Below, piece after piece: positions 41,287 to 51,331 of a stretch of 64,000 bases of DNA. Source of the DNA: Candidatus Leucobacter sulfamidivorax (GTDB lineage Bacteria > Actinomycetota > Actinomycetes > Actinomycetales > Microbacteriaceae). The DNA is taken from the NCBI GenBank assembly GCA_016771945.1, contig QZLF01000002.1:124001-188000 (forward strand), written 5' to 3'. Within the stretch, counting starts at the first letter, position 1. Every line of letters begins with the position of its first letter. The notes below the pieces were generated by a model. The model was not told where the DNA came from. It did not search any database and saw nothing but the letters and a program-made list of their open reading frames with translations. The translations under genes were made by a program, and so were the position numbers.

Positions 41287-42810
41287 ATGTCCGAGGCGCT
41301 GGTGGAGGAAGCGCTGGTCATCCGCGGAGCCACGAAGTCGTTCGGCAGGGTCACCGTGCTCGAGGACGTCGACTTCGTGGTGGCGCGGGGAACCATTCAC
41401 GGGCTGCTGGGCGGGAACGGCTCGGGCAAGTCGACGCTGATCAAGATGATGGCCGGCGTCTACCGGTCCGATCGATCCGCGACGATGCGCACCGCTCACG
41501 GCGAGGTCGATCTGGAGCAGATCGATCCCGCCCGTTCGCGGAGCCTCGGAATGCGCTTCGTCCATCAGAACCTGGGACTCATCCCCTCCATGAGCGTGCT
41601 CGAGAACATGGCGCTCGGAAGCGAGTTCCTCCGCAAGGGCCCCCAGATCCGCTGGCGGGCCCTTGCGGAGCGCGCTCGCGAAGCCCTGGTCAGGTTCGGC
41701 CTCGATGTCGACCCCCGTATGCAGGTCGACCAGCTGCGGCCGGCCGAGCAGACGATCGTGGCGGTCGCGCGCGCCCTCGCAGACAGCGACGGGCTCGAGC
41801 ATGCGGTGCTGGTCCTGGACGAGCCGACGGCGACCTTGCCGAGATCCGAGGTGGACATGCTCTTCGCGGCGCTCCGGAAAGGCGCGGAGGCCGGTCAGAC
41901 GATCATCCTCGTCACGCATCGCATCGATGAGGTACGCGAACTCACCGACGAGGTGACGGTTCTCCGCGACGGCGAGCAGGTTGCGGCGGAACGCACGGAT
42001 TCCTTCTCCGAGGACGCGCTGATCGAACGGATCGTCGGCCATCGGGTCGAGGTCGCGCAGACCGAGACCGCCGAGGTCGGACCGGTGGTCGTGGCGCTGG
42101 AGGGGATCAGCGCCGGTCCGGTCACCGACGTGAGCTTCCAGGTGTCCTCCGGGGAGATCGTCGGAATCGCCGGAATGCTGGGCTCCGGGCGCAGCGAGAT
42201 CCTCCGCTCGCTGTTCGGAGACCTGCGCGGCGTGCGGGGAGGCATCCGGCTCGCCGGTGAGCGTTTCCATCCGCGGACGCCTTCGGAGGCTATGCGCAAA
42301 GGGGTCGCCTACCTGCCCGAGGATCGCCCCGGCCTGGCGGCCCTGCCTGCACTCTCGGTGGCCGAGAACGCGACCATCGCCGACCTGAAGAGGTTGTCGA
42401 AGGCCGGGCGGGTCGGGACTACTGCGGTGCGCAGGCGGGGACGGGAACTCATGTCCGAGTATCTCGTGCGGGCCGCGGACGAGAACCTGCAGCTGCAGTA
42501 CCTTTCCGGAGGCAACCAGCAGAAGGTGCTGCTCGCGCGGTGGATCAGCAGGCACCCGCGGTTGCTGCTGCTCGACGAGCCCACTCAGGGGGTGGACGTC
42601 GGAGCGAGGGAGGAGATCTACGACATCATCCGTCGCTCGGTGGGAAAGGGGGCGGCGGTCATCCTCGTGAGCTCCGACTACGACGAACTGGCGCAGTACT
42701 GCCACCGAGTCCTCGTGCTCCGAGACGTGCGCATCACGGCTGAGCTGTCGGGATCGGAGCGGAACGCTCACAGTATCGCAAGCCATGTACAGAAAGAGGT
42801 GACGTGCTGA
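41287..42810 (+). CDS. RbsA-like ABC transporter ATPase, importer 2
   Basis: Encodes 507 residues with two ATPase domains. Domain 1 has Walker A GGNGSGKST, a degenerate signature LRPAEQTIVAVARAL and Walker B VLVLDEPTATLPRSE. Domain 2 has the usual altered Walker A (GIAGMLGSGRSEILRSLFG), a good signature LSGGNQQKVLLARWI and LLLLDEPTQGVDVG. It is the intact counterpart of the frameshifted ATPase at 19281. The ATG at 41287 is 4 bp after the lipoprotein stop; the stop shares a base with the permease ATG. Confidence 0.9.
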   Translation: MSEALVEEALVIRGATKSFGRVTVLEDVDFVVARGTIHGLLGGNGSGKSTLIKMMAGVYRSDRSATMRTAHGEVDLEQIDPARSRSLGMRFVHQNLGLIPSMSVLENMALGSEFLRKGPQIRWRALAERAREALVRFGLDVDPRMQVDQLRPAEQTIVAVARALADSDGLEHAVLVLDEPTATLPRSEVDMLFAALRKGAEAGQTIILVTHRIDEVRELTDEVTVLRDGEQVAAERTDSFSEDALIERIVGHRVEVAQTETAEVGPVVVALEGISAGPVTDVSFQVSSGEIVGIAGMLGSGRSEILRSLFGDLRGVRGGIRLAGERFHPRTPSEAMRKGVAYLPEDRPGLAALPALSVAENATIADLKRLSKAGRVGTTAVRRRGRELMSEYLVRAADENLQLQYLSGGNQQKVLLARWISRHPRLLLLDEPTQGVDVGAREEIYDIIRRSVGKGAAVILVSSDYDELAQYCHRVLVLRDVRITAELSGSERNAHSIASHVQKEVTC

Positions 42811-43850
42811 TGAGCGCGGAAGTGGAACAGCAGCTCGAGAGCGCCGAAGCCGGCGGAAAGCCGGTGCAGCAGAACTCCCGCGTGCGGTCGCGCCGGGGGA
42901 TCGAACGATGGGCTCTGCTCATCGCGTTCGTGATCCTCGTGGCCGTCTTCGCCTCGATACTCCCGGGGACTTTCGCGAGCTACGCGAACCTGAGAGTGAT
43001 CCTGAACGGTCAGGCTGTGATCGCGGTCGCCGCACTCGCCTTGCTGGTTCCCCTGGTCGGCGGGCGCTTCGACGTCTCCGTGGGGTCGAACATCGCTCTG
43101 AACGCCATCGTCTGCGCGGCTGCGATGTCGCACTTCTCTCTGCCGCTCTGGCTCGCGGCTCTTCTCGCCCTCCTGGTCGGAGGGCTCGTCGGCGCGATCA
43201 ACGGGTTCTTCATCGCCTATCTGGGGGTCAACTCGCTGATCGCCACGCTCGCCTCGGCCACTATCATCATCGGACTGAATCAGTGGTACACCGGAGGACG
43301 CCCGATCGCCACCGGTATCGACCAGAGCCTGACCTCGGTATCCGTGGGGCAGATCGCCGGCATTCCTCTGCTCGCGGTCATCATGATCGTTCTCGCGGTC
43401 ATCGTCTGGTACCTGCTGACTCAGACCGTCTACGGACGACAGCTGACGGCGGTCGGGGTGGGCCTGGAGGCCTCACGGCTGGTCGGGGTGCCGGTGCGGG
43501 GCAGAATCCTCATGAGTTTCGTGATCTCGGGCGTGCTCGCGGGTTTCGCGGGAATCCTGCAACTCGGGCGCCAGGGGAGCGGCGACCCGGCTGCCGGGGG
43601 CATCGAATTCATCCTGCCGGCGCTCGCCGCCGTCTTCCTCGGCGCTACCGCCTTCACTCCAGGGCGCTACAACGTGCCGGGAACGATCCTCGGTCTCTTC
43701 TTCGTCGGAGTCGCTGTGAGCGGCCTGGCGCTGCTCGGCGCGAAGCCTTGGGTCCAGCCCGTCTTCAACGGGGCGATCGTACTCGTCGCCGTCGCCGCCT
43801 CTCAGTACGCGAATAGGCGACGCACCGGGAACGCCCCCATCGGCAGTTGA
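42810..43850 (+). CDS. RbsC-like ABC transporter permease, importer 2
   Basis: Encodes 346 residues from ATG 42810 (TGATG overlap with the ATPase stop), with AAAGAGG about 12 nt upstream; a GTG at 42804 is possible. After a polar first 30 residues come about 8-10 membrane segments. VPLVGGRFDVSVGSNIALNAIV, INGFFIAYLGVNSLIATLASA and VGVGLEASRLVGVPVRG identify the RbsC family. It completes importer 2 in the inner membrane. Confidence 0.89.
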   Translation: MSAEVEQQLESAEAGGKPVQQNSRVRSRRGIERWALLIAFVILVAVFASILPGTFASYANLRVILNGQAVIAVAALALLVPLVGGRFDVSVGSNIALNAIVCAAAMSHFSLPLWLAALLALLVGGLVGAINGFFIAYLGVNSLIATLASATIIIGLNQWYTGGRPIATGIDQSLTSVSVGQIAGIPLLAVIMIVLAVIVWYLLTQTVYGRQLTAVGVGLEASRLVGVPVRGRILMSFVISGVLAGFAGILQLGRQGSGDPAAGGIEFILPALAAVFLGATAFTPGRYNVPGTILGLFFVGVAVSGLALLGAKPWVQPVFNGAIVLVAVAASQYANRRRTGNAPIGS

Positions 43851-43886
43851 CCGCCTAACATTACGACAAGTCAAAGGAAAGATCCC

Positions 43887-45299
43887 ATGTCAGCAGCAGA
43901 ACGTACGCTTCTTCGCGGTGCGACCATCGTCGCGGTCGATCCGAATTATCCTTCGGAGTTCGTCGGGGACATTCTGATCGAGGGACAGGTGATCAAGGAG
44001 ATCGCCCCGCGCATCGAGGTCGACCCCGGCGCGGTCCGAGTGGTCGAACTGGAGGGGCGGATCATCACTCCGGGGTTCGTGGACACTCATCGCCACATCT
44101 GGCAGACTCCTTTCCGTTACGCAGGCGCCGATTGGACGATCGTGCAGTACGCCGTGGCGATGTGGGGGATGGCAGGGCCGATCTACACCCCTGAGGATCA
44201 GTACGCGGCGCTCCGGCTCGGACTGGCCGATGCGCTGAACGCCGGTGTGACGCAGGTGTACGACTGGAACCACAACGTCAATACCCCCGACCACGCCGAT
44301 GAGACCGTTCGCGCGCATCGAGACTCCGGCGCACGCGTGGTGTTCGGATACGGACAGGGCTCCCCCGACTGGGCAACCTTCCTCGATCCTGAGGTCGGAG
44401 TGAGCACACCGCCGCCGAGCGACGACATCGAGCGGATCCTGAATCAGTACTACTCCTCCGCGGATCAGCTCACCACCCTGGGCCTGGCGGCGCGAGGGCC
44501 CGAGGTCTCGCCGATCGAGGTCGTGCAGTTGGAGACTGCGCAGGCGCGTCGTCTCGGCCTGCGACAGAGCATCCATATCGGGAACGGGTCGTGGGCGCAC
44601 ATCCGCCCGGTGCGAATGATGCAGAACCTGGGCCTTCTCGGGGAGGACATCACCTGGATCCACGGCAACGGTCTGTATGACGAGGACCTGCAGCTGATCG
44701 CCGATAGCGGAGGCAAGGCGTCCTGCGCTCCCGAACTCGAGTCCCATATGGCTCACGGCCCCGTTGCGATCCGCAGATTCCTGGATCGGGGCGTCCGGCC
44801 CTCGCTCTCGGTCGACACCTGCACCAACGTGAGCGGGGACATGTTCGCGATCATGCGGGCCGCACTCGCGATGACCCGGGCCGATTACCAGAACGCGGAG
44901 ATCGCCGAAGGGCGCGATCCGTCATCCGCGGCGTTGAAGACGAGCGACGTGATCGAGTTCGCCACGCTGCGCGGGGCCGAGTCGAACGGGCTTGACCAGA
45001 TCACCGGAACGCTGACCCCTGGGAAGCAGGCCGATCTGGTCGTGATCGACACGAACGCGCCGAACCTGCTTCCCCTGAACTACGCTGCAGGCGCTGTGGT
45101 CATGGGGGCTCATCCCGGCAACGTCGAGCACGTGCTCGTCGCAGGACGTTTCGTGAAGCGCGATTTCGAACTGGTGGGCATCGACGGCGCCTGGTTGCGA
45201 AGAGAGGCCGACGCGGTGCGCGATCGCCTGTTCGAGCGGGTGGGCGCCACTCGCGGCGGTTGGATTCCCGGCCTTGGAGACGCGGACGTCTCCCGGTGA
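43887..45299 (+). CDS. Amidohydrolase, paralogue 3
   Basis: Encodes 470 residues, 36 bp after the permease gene, with AAAGGAAAG upstream. DTHRHIWQT at 66-74 supplies His68 and His70; the third His is in QSIHIGNGSWAH, the fourth in WIHGNGLYDED and the Asp in LSVDTCTNV. The metal site therefore looks complete, like paralogue 1 and unlike paralogue 2. The N-terminal composite-domain strand (RTLLRGATIVAVDPNYPSEF) and C-terminal GKQADLVVID are standard. Being the last gene of importer 2's operon, it probably hydrolyses the imported compound. Confidence 0.86.
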   Translation: MSAAERTLLRGATIVAVDPNYPSEFVGDILIEGQVIKEIAPRIEVDPGAVRVVELEGRIITPGFVDTHRHIWQTPFRYAGADWTIVQYAVAMWGMAGPIYTPEDQYAALRLGLADALNAGVTQVYDWNHNVNTPDHADETVRAHRDSGARVVFGYGQGSPDWATFLDPEVGVSTPPPSDDIERILNQYYSSADQLTTLGLAARGPEVSPIEVVQLETAQARRLGLRQSIHIGNGSWAHIRPVRMMQNLGLLGEDITWIHGNGLYDEDLQLIADSGGKASCAPELESHMAHGPVAIRRFLDRGVRPSLSVDTCTNVSGDMFAIMRAALAMTRADYQNAEIAEGRDPSSAALKTSDVIEFATLRGAESNGLDQITGTLTPGKQADLVVIDTNAPNLLPLNYAAGAVVMGAHPGNVEHVLVAGRFVKRDFELVGIDGAWLRREADAVRDRLFERVGATRGGWIPGLGDADVSR

Positions 45300-45490
45300 G
45301 GCGGGGAATCCCGACGGAAGGGTAGATGGCTCCCCACCGGGGAGCTGCAGAGCGGCGCTGTGCGAGGCGGAGAGATGTGACTCCTGCCCTGCACCGCGCC
45401 GTTCGGCGTTTGCGGGCAAGCGAGAGGAGACCGACGGGAACAAGAGGCGGAAGTGCCGCGTTCCGCTAGCATTCCGCGATCCACTGGAGT

Positions 45491-45517
45491 AAACTTGAGT
45501 CAATCACACTCAAGTTT
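45491..45517. promoter_or_regulatory. HAIR element (HspR-associated inverted repeat) for clpB
   Basis: CTTGAGT (45494-45500), a 7-bp spacer and ACTCAAG (45508-45514) exactly match the HAIR consensus CTTGAGT-N7-ACTCAAG, extended to AAACTTGAGT/ACTCAAGTTT. HspR represses heat-shock genes such as dnaK and clpB through this site in actinobacteria. The ATG of clpB is 45 bp downstream. The 45300-45490 part of the gap shows no gene. Confidence 0.92.
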
Positions 45518-45561
45518 GCAGCCACGGGCTGCGCAACGGAAACGGATCGAGAGAGGAAGAC

Positions 45562-47856
<2,295 letters not shown>

Positions 47857-47873
47857 CGCCGCTGCGCCCCTCG

Positions 47874-47926
47874 AGGGGACGCGTTCCGCTCTCCCGGTAC
47901 CGGCCGGACGGCAGAACGCGTCCCCT
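47874..47926. terminator. Hairpin between convergent clpB and DUF4143 genes
   Basis: Perfect 13-bp arms AGGGGACGCGTTC (47874-47886) and GAACGCGTCCCCT (47914-47926) flank a 27-nt loop, 17 bp after the clpB stop. No long T-run follows. Confidence 0.6.
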
Positions 47927-48002
47927 TGCGCGTTCCGGGCCGCGTTCGCGGTCCGCGCGGGTGCGTGGTCCATCGTCTTCAGGTGTGGCGGGGCGCTCGC
48001 CG

Positions 48003-49253
48003 TCAATGCTGCCAGATCGCCCCGATCGGCAGTCCCCAGATACGATCACCCATGAAGACGGGCTGCGTGCCGAAGCCCAGCACCGCGCCGCCGATGAACC
48101 GGTCGCCCAGGCGCTCCGCGAGTGCGCGGATACCGCGAGCGTGCTCACTGCGATAAGTAGCGGATGCCTTCACCTCGATCAGATAGACCGAGCCGTCGTC
48201 GTACTCGATGACGATGTCTACCTCGAGCCCGTTGCGATCTCGGAAGTGGAACAGCCTGAACTCCTCGGTAGACCAGCCGCTCTGCTTCACGAGTTCGCTC
48301 GTGACGAATGCTTCGAGATGCATACCGACCACGGGCGATTGAGAGAGTGATTCGAGGGCCGACGTTCGTAGAGCTGCGAGGCGCATCGCCAGGCCGCTGT
48401 CGCTGACGGAGACCTTGTGCCGCCCGATTTCGCGCTTGGTGAGGTTGGCGCGCCACGGAGGCAGCGACTGAGTGAGATAGATGGCCTGCAAAGCGGAGAG
48501 ATAGCTCGCGATCGAGGACTTGGGCATCGCAAGGGCATCCGCCAATCGTGCTTGCACCAGTTCGCCACCCTGGTTCGCAGAGATGAGCCGAAGCACGGCA
48601 TCGAGTCGATCACTCGACAGCCCGCGTGAGACGTCTCCGATGTCACGTTTGAGAATACGCGTCAGGTAGCTGTCGAACCACGCATTCCGCAGCCGCCCTT
48701 CGAGATGCTGGGTTTCAGGGAAGCCGCCTCGGGCGAGCATCTCGATGTAGTCCGCGCGCCTCCACCGGCTTGCTTCTTCGAACGCGGTGAACTCGCTATT
48801 GCGCACGCGTCGCGCGAAATCTTCTTTCGTGCCCGACAACTCGCCTTGGCTGAAACCGTGGAGCTCCAGCGTCACCGCCCGACCCGCTAGAGAATCCGGG
48901 GTTCTTGAGAGCCTGAGCAAGTCGGATGAGCCGGTCAGGAGGAATCTACCGGGACGCCGGTCACGGTCCACACTTGCCTTGACTGCCAGCAGAACTTCAG
49001 GTGCGCGCTGCACCTCATCGATGACGAGGGTGCCGCGCTCCGCGAGCTCGACGAAGGAATGCGGATCAGCCGAGGCGTTCTCGCGGTCATCCGCTCGATC
49101 GAAATTAACCGTCACGTGTTGACGGCCACGCATCAGCTGCGAGGCGAAGGTGCTTTTGCCGACCTGGCGGGCCCCCTGGATGACGACGACCGGAAAAGTA
49201 TCGAGCAACTCGGTGCCCCAGCTGAACTGGTGGCGCGGGATCAGCTCGTTCAT
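48003..49253 (-). CDS. AAA-14 ATPase with DUF4143 domain
   Basis: Encodes 416 residues. Walker A GARQVGKST is at 27-35 and Walker B GTLVIDEVQ near 75-83; LLTGSSDLLRLSR is sensor 1. The C-terminal DUF4143 part contains FRDRNGLEVDIVIEYDDGSVYLIEVKAS, a pattern (E-V-D ... E-V-K) like PD-(D/E)XK nucleases. Such proteins are widespread singletons of unknown role, often variable between strains. The gene is preceded by five phased direct repeats that may control it. Confidence 0.85.
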   Translation of the reverse strand: MNELIPRHQFSWGTELLDTFPVVVIQGARQVGKSTFASQLMRGRQHVTVNFDRADDRENASADPHSFVELAERGTLVIDEVQRAPEVLLAVKASVDRDRRPGRFLLTGSSDLLRLSRTPDSLAGRAVTLELHGFSQGELSGTKEDFARRVRNSEFTAFEEASRWRRADYIEMLARGGFPETQHLEGRLRNAWFDSYLTRILKRDIGDVSRGLSSDRLDAVLRLISANQGGELVQARLADALAMPKSSIASYLSALQAIYLTQSLPPWRANLTKREIGRHKVSVSDSGLAMRLAALRTSALESLSQSPVVGMHLEAFVTSELVKQSGWSTEEFRLFHFRDRNGLEVDIVIEYDDGSVYLIEVKASATYRSEHARGIRALAERLGDRFIGGAVLGFGTQPVFMGDRIWGLPIGAIWQH

Positions 49254-49272
49254 GTCTTAACAGTAACCGATA

Positions 49273-49376
49273 TCGAACGTTCGCTGATCTCATGTCGGAC
49301 GTTTGCTGAGATTAAAGTCAAACGTTTGCTCCATTTAGATCGTACATTCGCTGATCAAGGGTCGAACGTTTGCTGC
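49273..49376. repeat. Five 15-bp direct repeats at 22-23 bp steps (consensus TCGAACGTTTGCTGA)
   Basis: Copies start at 49273, 49295, 49318, 49340 and 49362. Most differ from the consensus by only one to four bases and each contains a palindromic AACGTT-like core. The 22-bp period places all copies on one face of the helix. They lie 19 bp upstream of the DUF4143 ATPase start and about 100 bp before the MFS gene. An operator array for cooperative binding or an iteron-like structure is possible. Confidence 0.85.
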
Positions 49377-49421
49377 CTGGATCGTCGAAGGTCGATGATG
49401 CCGTCTCCAGTGGCTCCGAGG

Positions 49422-49439
49422 CTGTTCGATTTCGAACAG
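49422..49439. promoter_or_regulatory. Palindrome CTGTTCGA-TT-TCGAACAG before the MFS gene
   Basis: Perfect 8-bp arms with a 2-bp spacer lie 40 bp before the MFS ATG, followed by TATACG (49447-49452), a possible -10. The site would overlap the promoter, suggesting repression. Arms share TCGAAC with the nearby 15-bp repeats and resemble actinobacterial LexA boxes, but spacing differs. Confidence 0.5.
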
Positions 49440-49478
49440 GGGCGGGTATACGGTGGAACCCGGTGAGAGAGGGGAACC

Positions 49479-50825
49479 ATGGCCGATTCCGCGCGGGGCA
49501 TGCTGCTCCGCTTCGCCCCCATGATCTACGGTCCCACCGTGCTCTTCGCGCTCGGAGAGGGGGCCGTGATCCCGCTCTTCCCGGTGATCGCCGCCGAACT
49601 CGGCGCCGACATCGCGACCGCGGGCCTCATCGCGTCGATGCTGGTGGTCGGGCAGCTGTGCGGCAATATCCCCGCGGGGTGGCTCGTCGCCCGTCTCGGG
49701 GAGCGGATCACCATGGTCGTCGCGGGCTTCCTCGCGCTCGTCGGCGTCGCCGGCCTCGCCCTCGCACCCGCGCTCTGGGCGCTGACCCTCGCGGTCTTCG
49801 TCATCGGGCTGAGCGCGTCGGCGTTCGGCCTCGCCCGGCACGCGTTCATGACGACCCGGGTGCCGCTGGAGTTCCGCGCCCGCGCCCTCTCCCTGCTCGG
49901 CGGGTCCTTCCGCCTCGGCATGTTCGCCGGTCCCTTCGCCGGCGCCCTGCTCCTCGGGCTCACGGGCACGGAGGCCGCGGCCGCCTGGTTCTTCGCGGCG
50001 TGCCTCGTCGCCTGCGTGCTGCTCGTGCTGCTCGGCCCGGATCCGGAGACCCGGTTGAACGAGGAGTCCGTGCCCGCGGGGCGGGGCGGCAGCGGCGATG
50101 GCGGATCCGCCCCCGCCGATCCGGGGGAGACCGGTGCGGGCGAGATCGGAGCCGGCGGGGCCGACACAGGGGAGGCCATCTCGGGCGGCGTGACGCTGCC
50201 CGGCGAGCGGCGCGAGGGCGTCTTCCGCACGATGGCGCGCCACCGACGGGTGCTCTCGCGCCTCGGCCTCGCGGCGGCCTCGCTCTCGGCGGTGCGCGCG
50301 GCGCGCCAGGTCGTGATGCCGCTGTGGGGCGTCTCGATCGGCCTCGACGCGCAGACCATCTCGCTCGTCGTCGGCATCTCGGGCGCGATCGACTTCGCCC
50401 TCTTCTACGCGAGCGGTCAGGTCATGGACCGCTTCGGACGCCTGTGGGCCGTGCTGCCGTCGATGCTGCTCATGGGCTGCGGCTTCCTCGCGCTCGCCTT
50501 CACGCACGACCTCGGCCAGGCGGCCATGTGGTACGCGATGCTCGCCGCGGTGATCGGAGTGGGCAACGGGCTCTCGAGCGGCATACTGCTCACGCTCGGA
50601 GCCGACGTGGCTCCGAAGGGGGATCCGGCGCCGTTCCTGGGCTCATGGCGCACGCTCACCGACTCGGGCGGGGCGATCGCGCCCGTGCTGTTCTCCGGCA
50701 TCGCGGCGATCTCGACGCTGGGCGTCGCCACGGCGGCGATGGGGGTGATCGGTCTCGCGGGGGCGTACGGCTTCCTGCGCTGGGTGCCGCGCTTCGTGCA
50801 GCGGCGCCCGCCGGGCGAGGGCTGA
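49479..50825 (+). CDS. MFS transporter (drug/metabolite exporter type)
   Basis: Encodes 448 residues with GAGAGGGGAA upstream of the ATG. Twelve hydrophobic segments are split by a Gly/Ala-rich hydrophilic loop around residues 190-245 (RGGSGDGGSAPADPGETG). GWLVARLGERITMVVAG is the MFS motif A between helices 2 and 3. This pattern is common in small-molecule exporters. It is probably controlled through the palindrome upstream. Substrate unknown; it is convergent with the next gene at 9 bp. Confidence 0.83.
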   Translation: MADSARGMLLRFAPMIYGPTVLFALGEGAVIPLFPVIAAELGADIATAGLIASMLVVGQLCGNIPAGWLVARLGERITMVVAGFLALVGVAGLALAPALWALTLAVFVIGLSASAFGLARHAFMTTRVPLEFRARALSLLGGSFRLGMFAGPFAGALLLGLTGTEAAAAWFFAACLVACVLLVLLGPDPETRLNEESVPAGRGGSGDGGSAPADPGETGAGEIGAGGADTGEAISGGVTLPGERREGVFRTMARHRRVLSRLGLAAASLSAVRAARQVVMPLWGVSIGLDAQTISLVVGISGAIDFALFYASGQVMDRFGRLWAVLPSMLLMGCGFLALAFTHDLGQAAMWYAMLAAVIGVGNGLSSGILLTLGADVAPKGDPAPFLGSWRTLTDSGGAIAPVLFSGIAAISTLGVATAAMGVIGLAGAYGFLRWVPRFVQRRPPGEG

Positions 50826-50834
50826 GCCGCCCCG

Positions 50835-51137
50835 CTACGCGCCGAGCTCGCCGCGCGCCCGGATGAAGTCCCGCGCGGTGAGCCGATGCGACCGCCTGCC
50901 GTAGTCGTCGGAGGTGATGCCGCTCAGAAACGCGCCCGCGTCGATCTCGAGCGCGGTCGCGATGCGCACGAGCGACTCGACCGTGGGGCTCGAGGCGCCG
51001 CGCTCGATCTTGCCGATCGTCGTCCAGTTGATCTCGGAGAGCTCGCCGAGATCCTCCATCGAGATGCCGAGCTCCTGCCTGGCGTCGCGGATGCGCCTGC
51101 CGATCTCGGCGGCCGCAGCGGAGTGGATCTTGGGCAC
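50835..51137 (-). CDS. Small XRE-family DNA-binding protein
   Basis: Encodes 100 residues from a GTG at 51137; the frame reaches 51275 but the upstream part (GGRKAPASASLCVIALC) does not look like protein. The helix-turn-helix is IGRRIRDARQELGISMEDLGELSEINWTTIGKIERGASSPTVESLVRIATALEIDAGAFL, a full XRE/Cro domain. The start has no clear ribosome site and may be leaderless. It may regulate itself or the neighbouring MFS gene. Confidence 0.75.
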   Translation of the reverse strand: MPKIHSAAAAEIGRRIRDARQELGISMEDLGELSEINWTTIGKIERGASSPTVESLVRIATALEIDAGAFLSGITSDDYGRRSHRLTARDFIRARGELGA

Positions 51138-51331
51138 CGAACTAGCGTGCTGGCATGGGAGGGAAAACACCAGAATGCCAACGCACAGGGCGATAACGCA
51201 CAGTGAGGCGGAGGCAGGAGCCTTCCTCCCGCCCGCTTCGGGGCTCGCCCTCCCCGCAGCCGCCTCCGAGGACACGAGCGCATAGACTGGGGTGGCCCCG
51301 CGAACAGCGGGGCGATTCGAGCGAAGGACCC

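Noticed and set aside
49273-49376. CRISPR array
   Set aside because: Repeats are only 15 bp with 7-8 bp gaps and no Cas genes; too short for repeat-spacer units.
49422-49439. LexA/SOS box before the MFS gene
   Set aside because: The half-sites resemble it, but the centre spacing is 2 bp instead of the expected 4-bp core between GAAC and GTTC, and the neighbours are not SOS genes.
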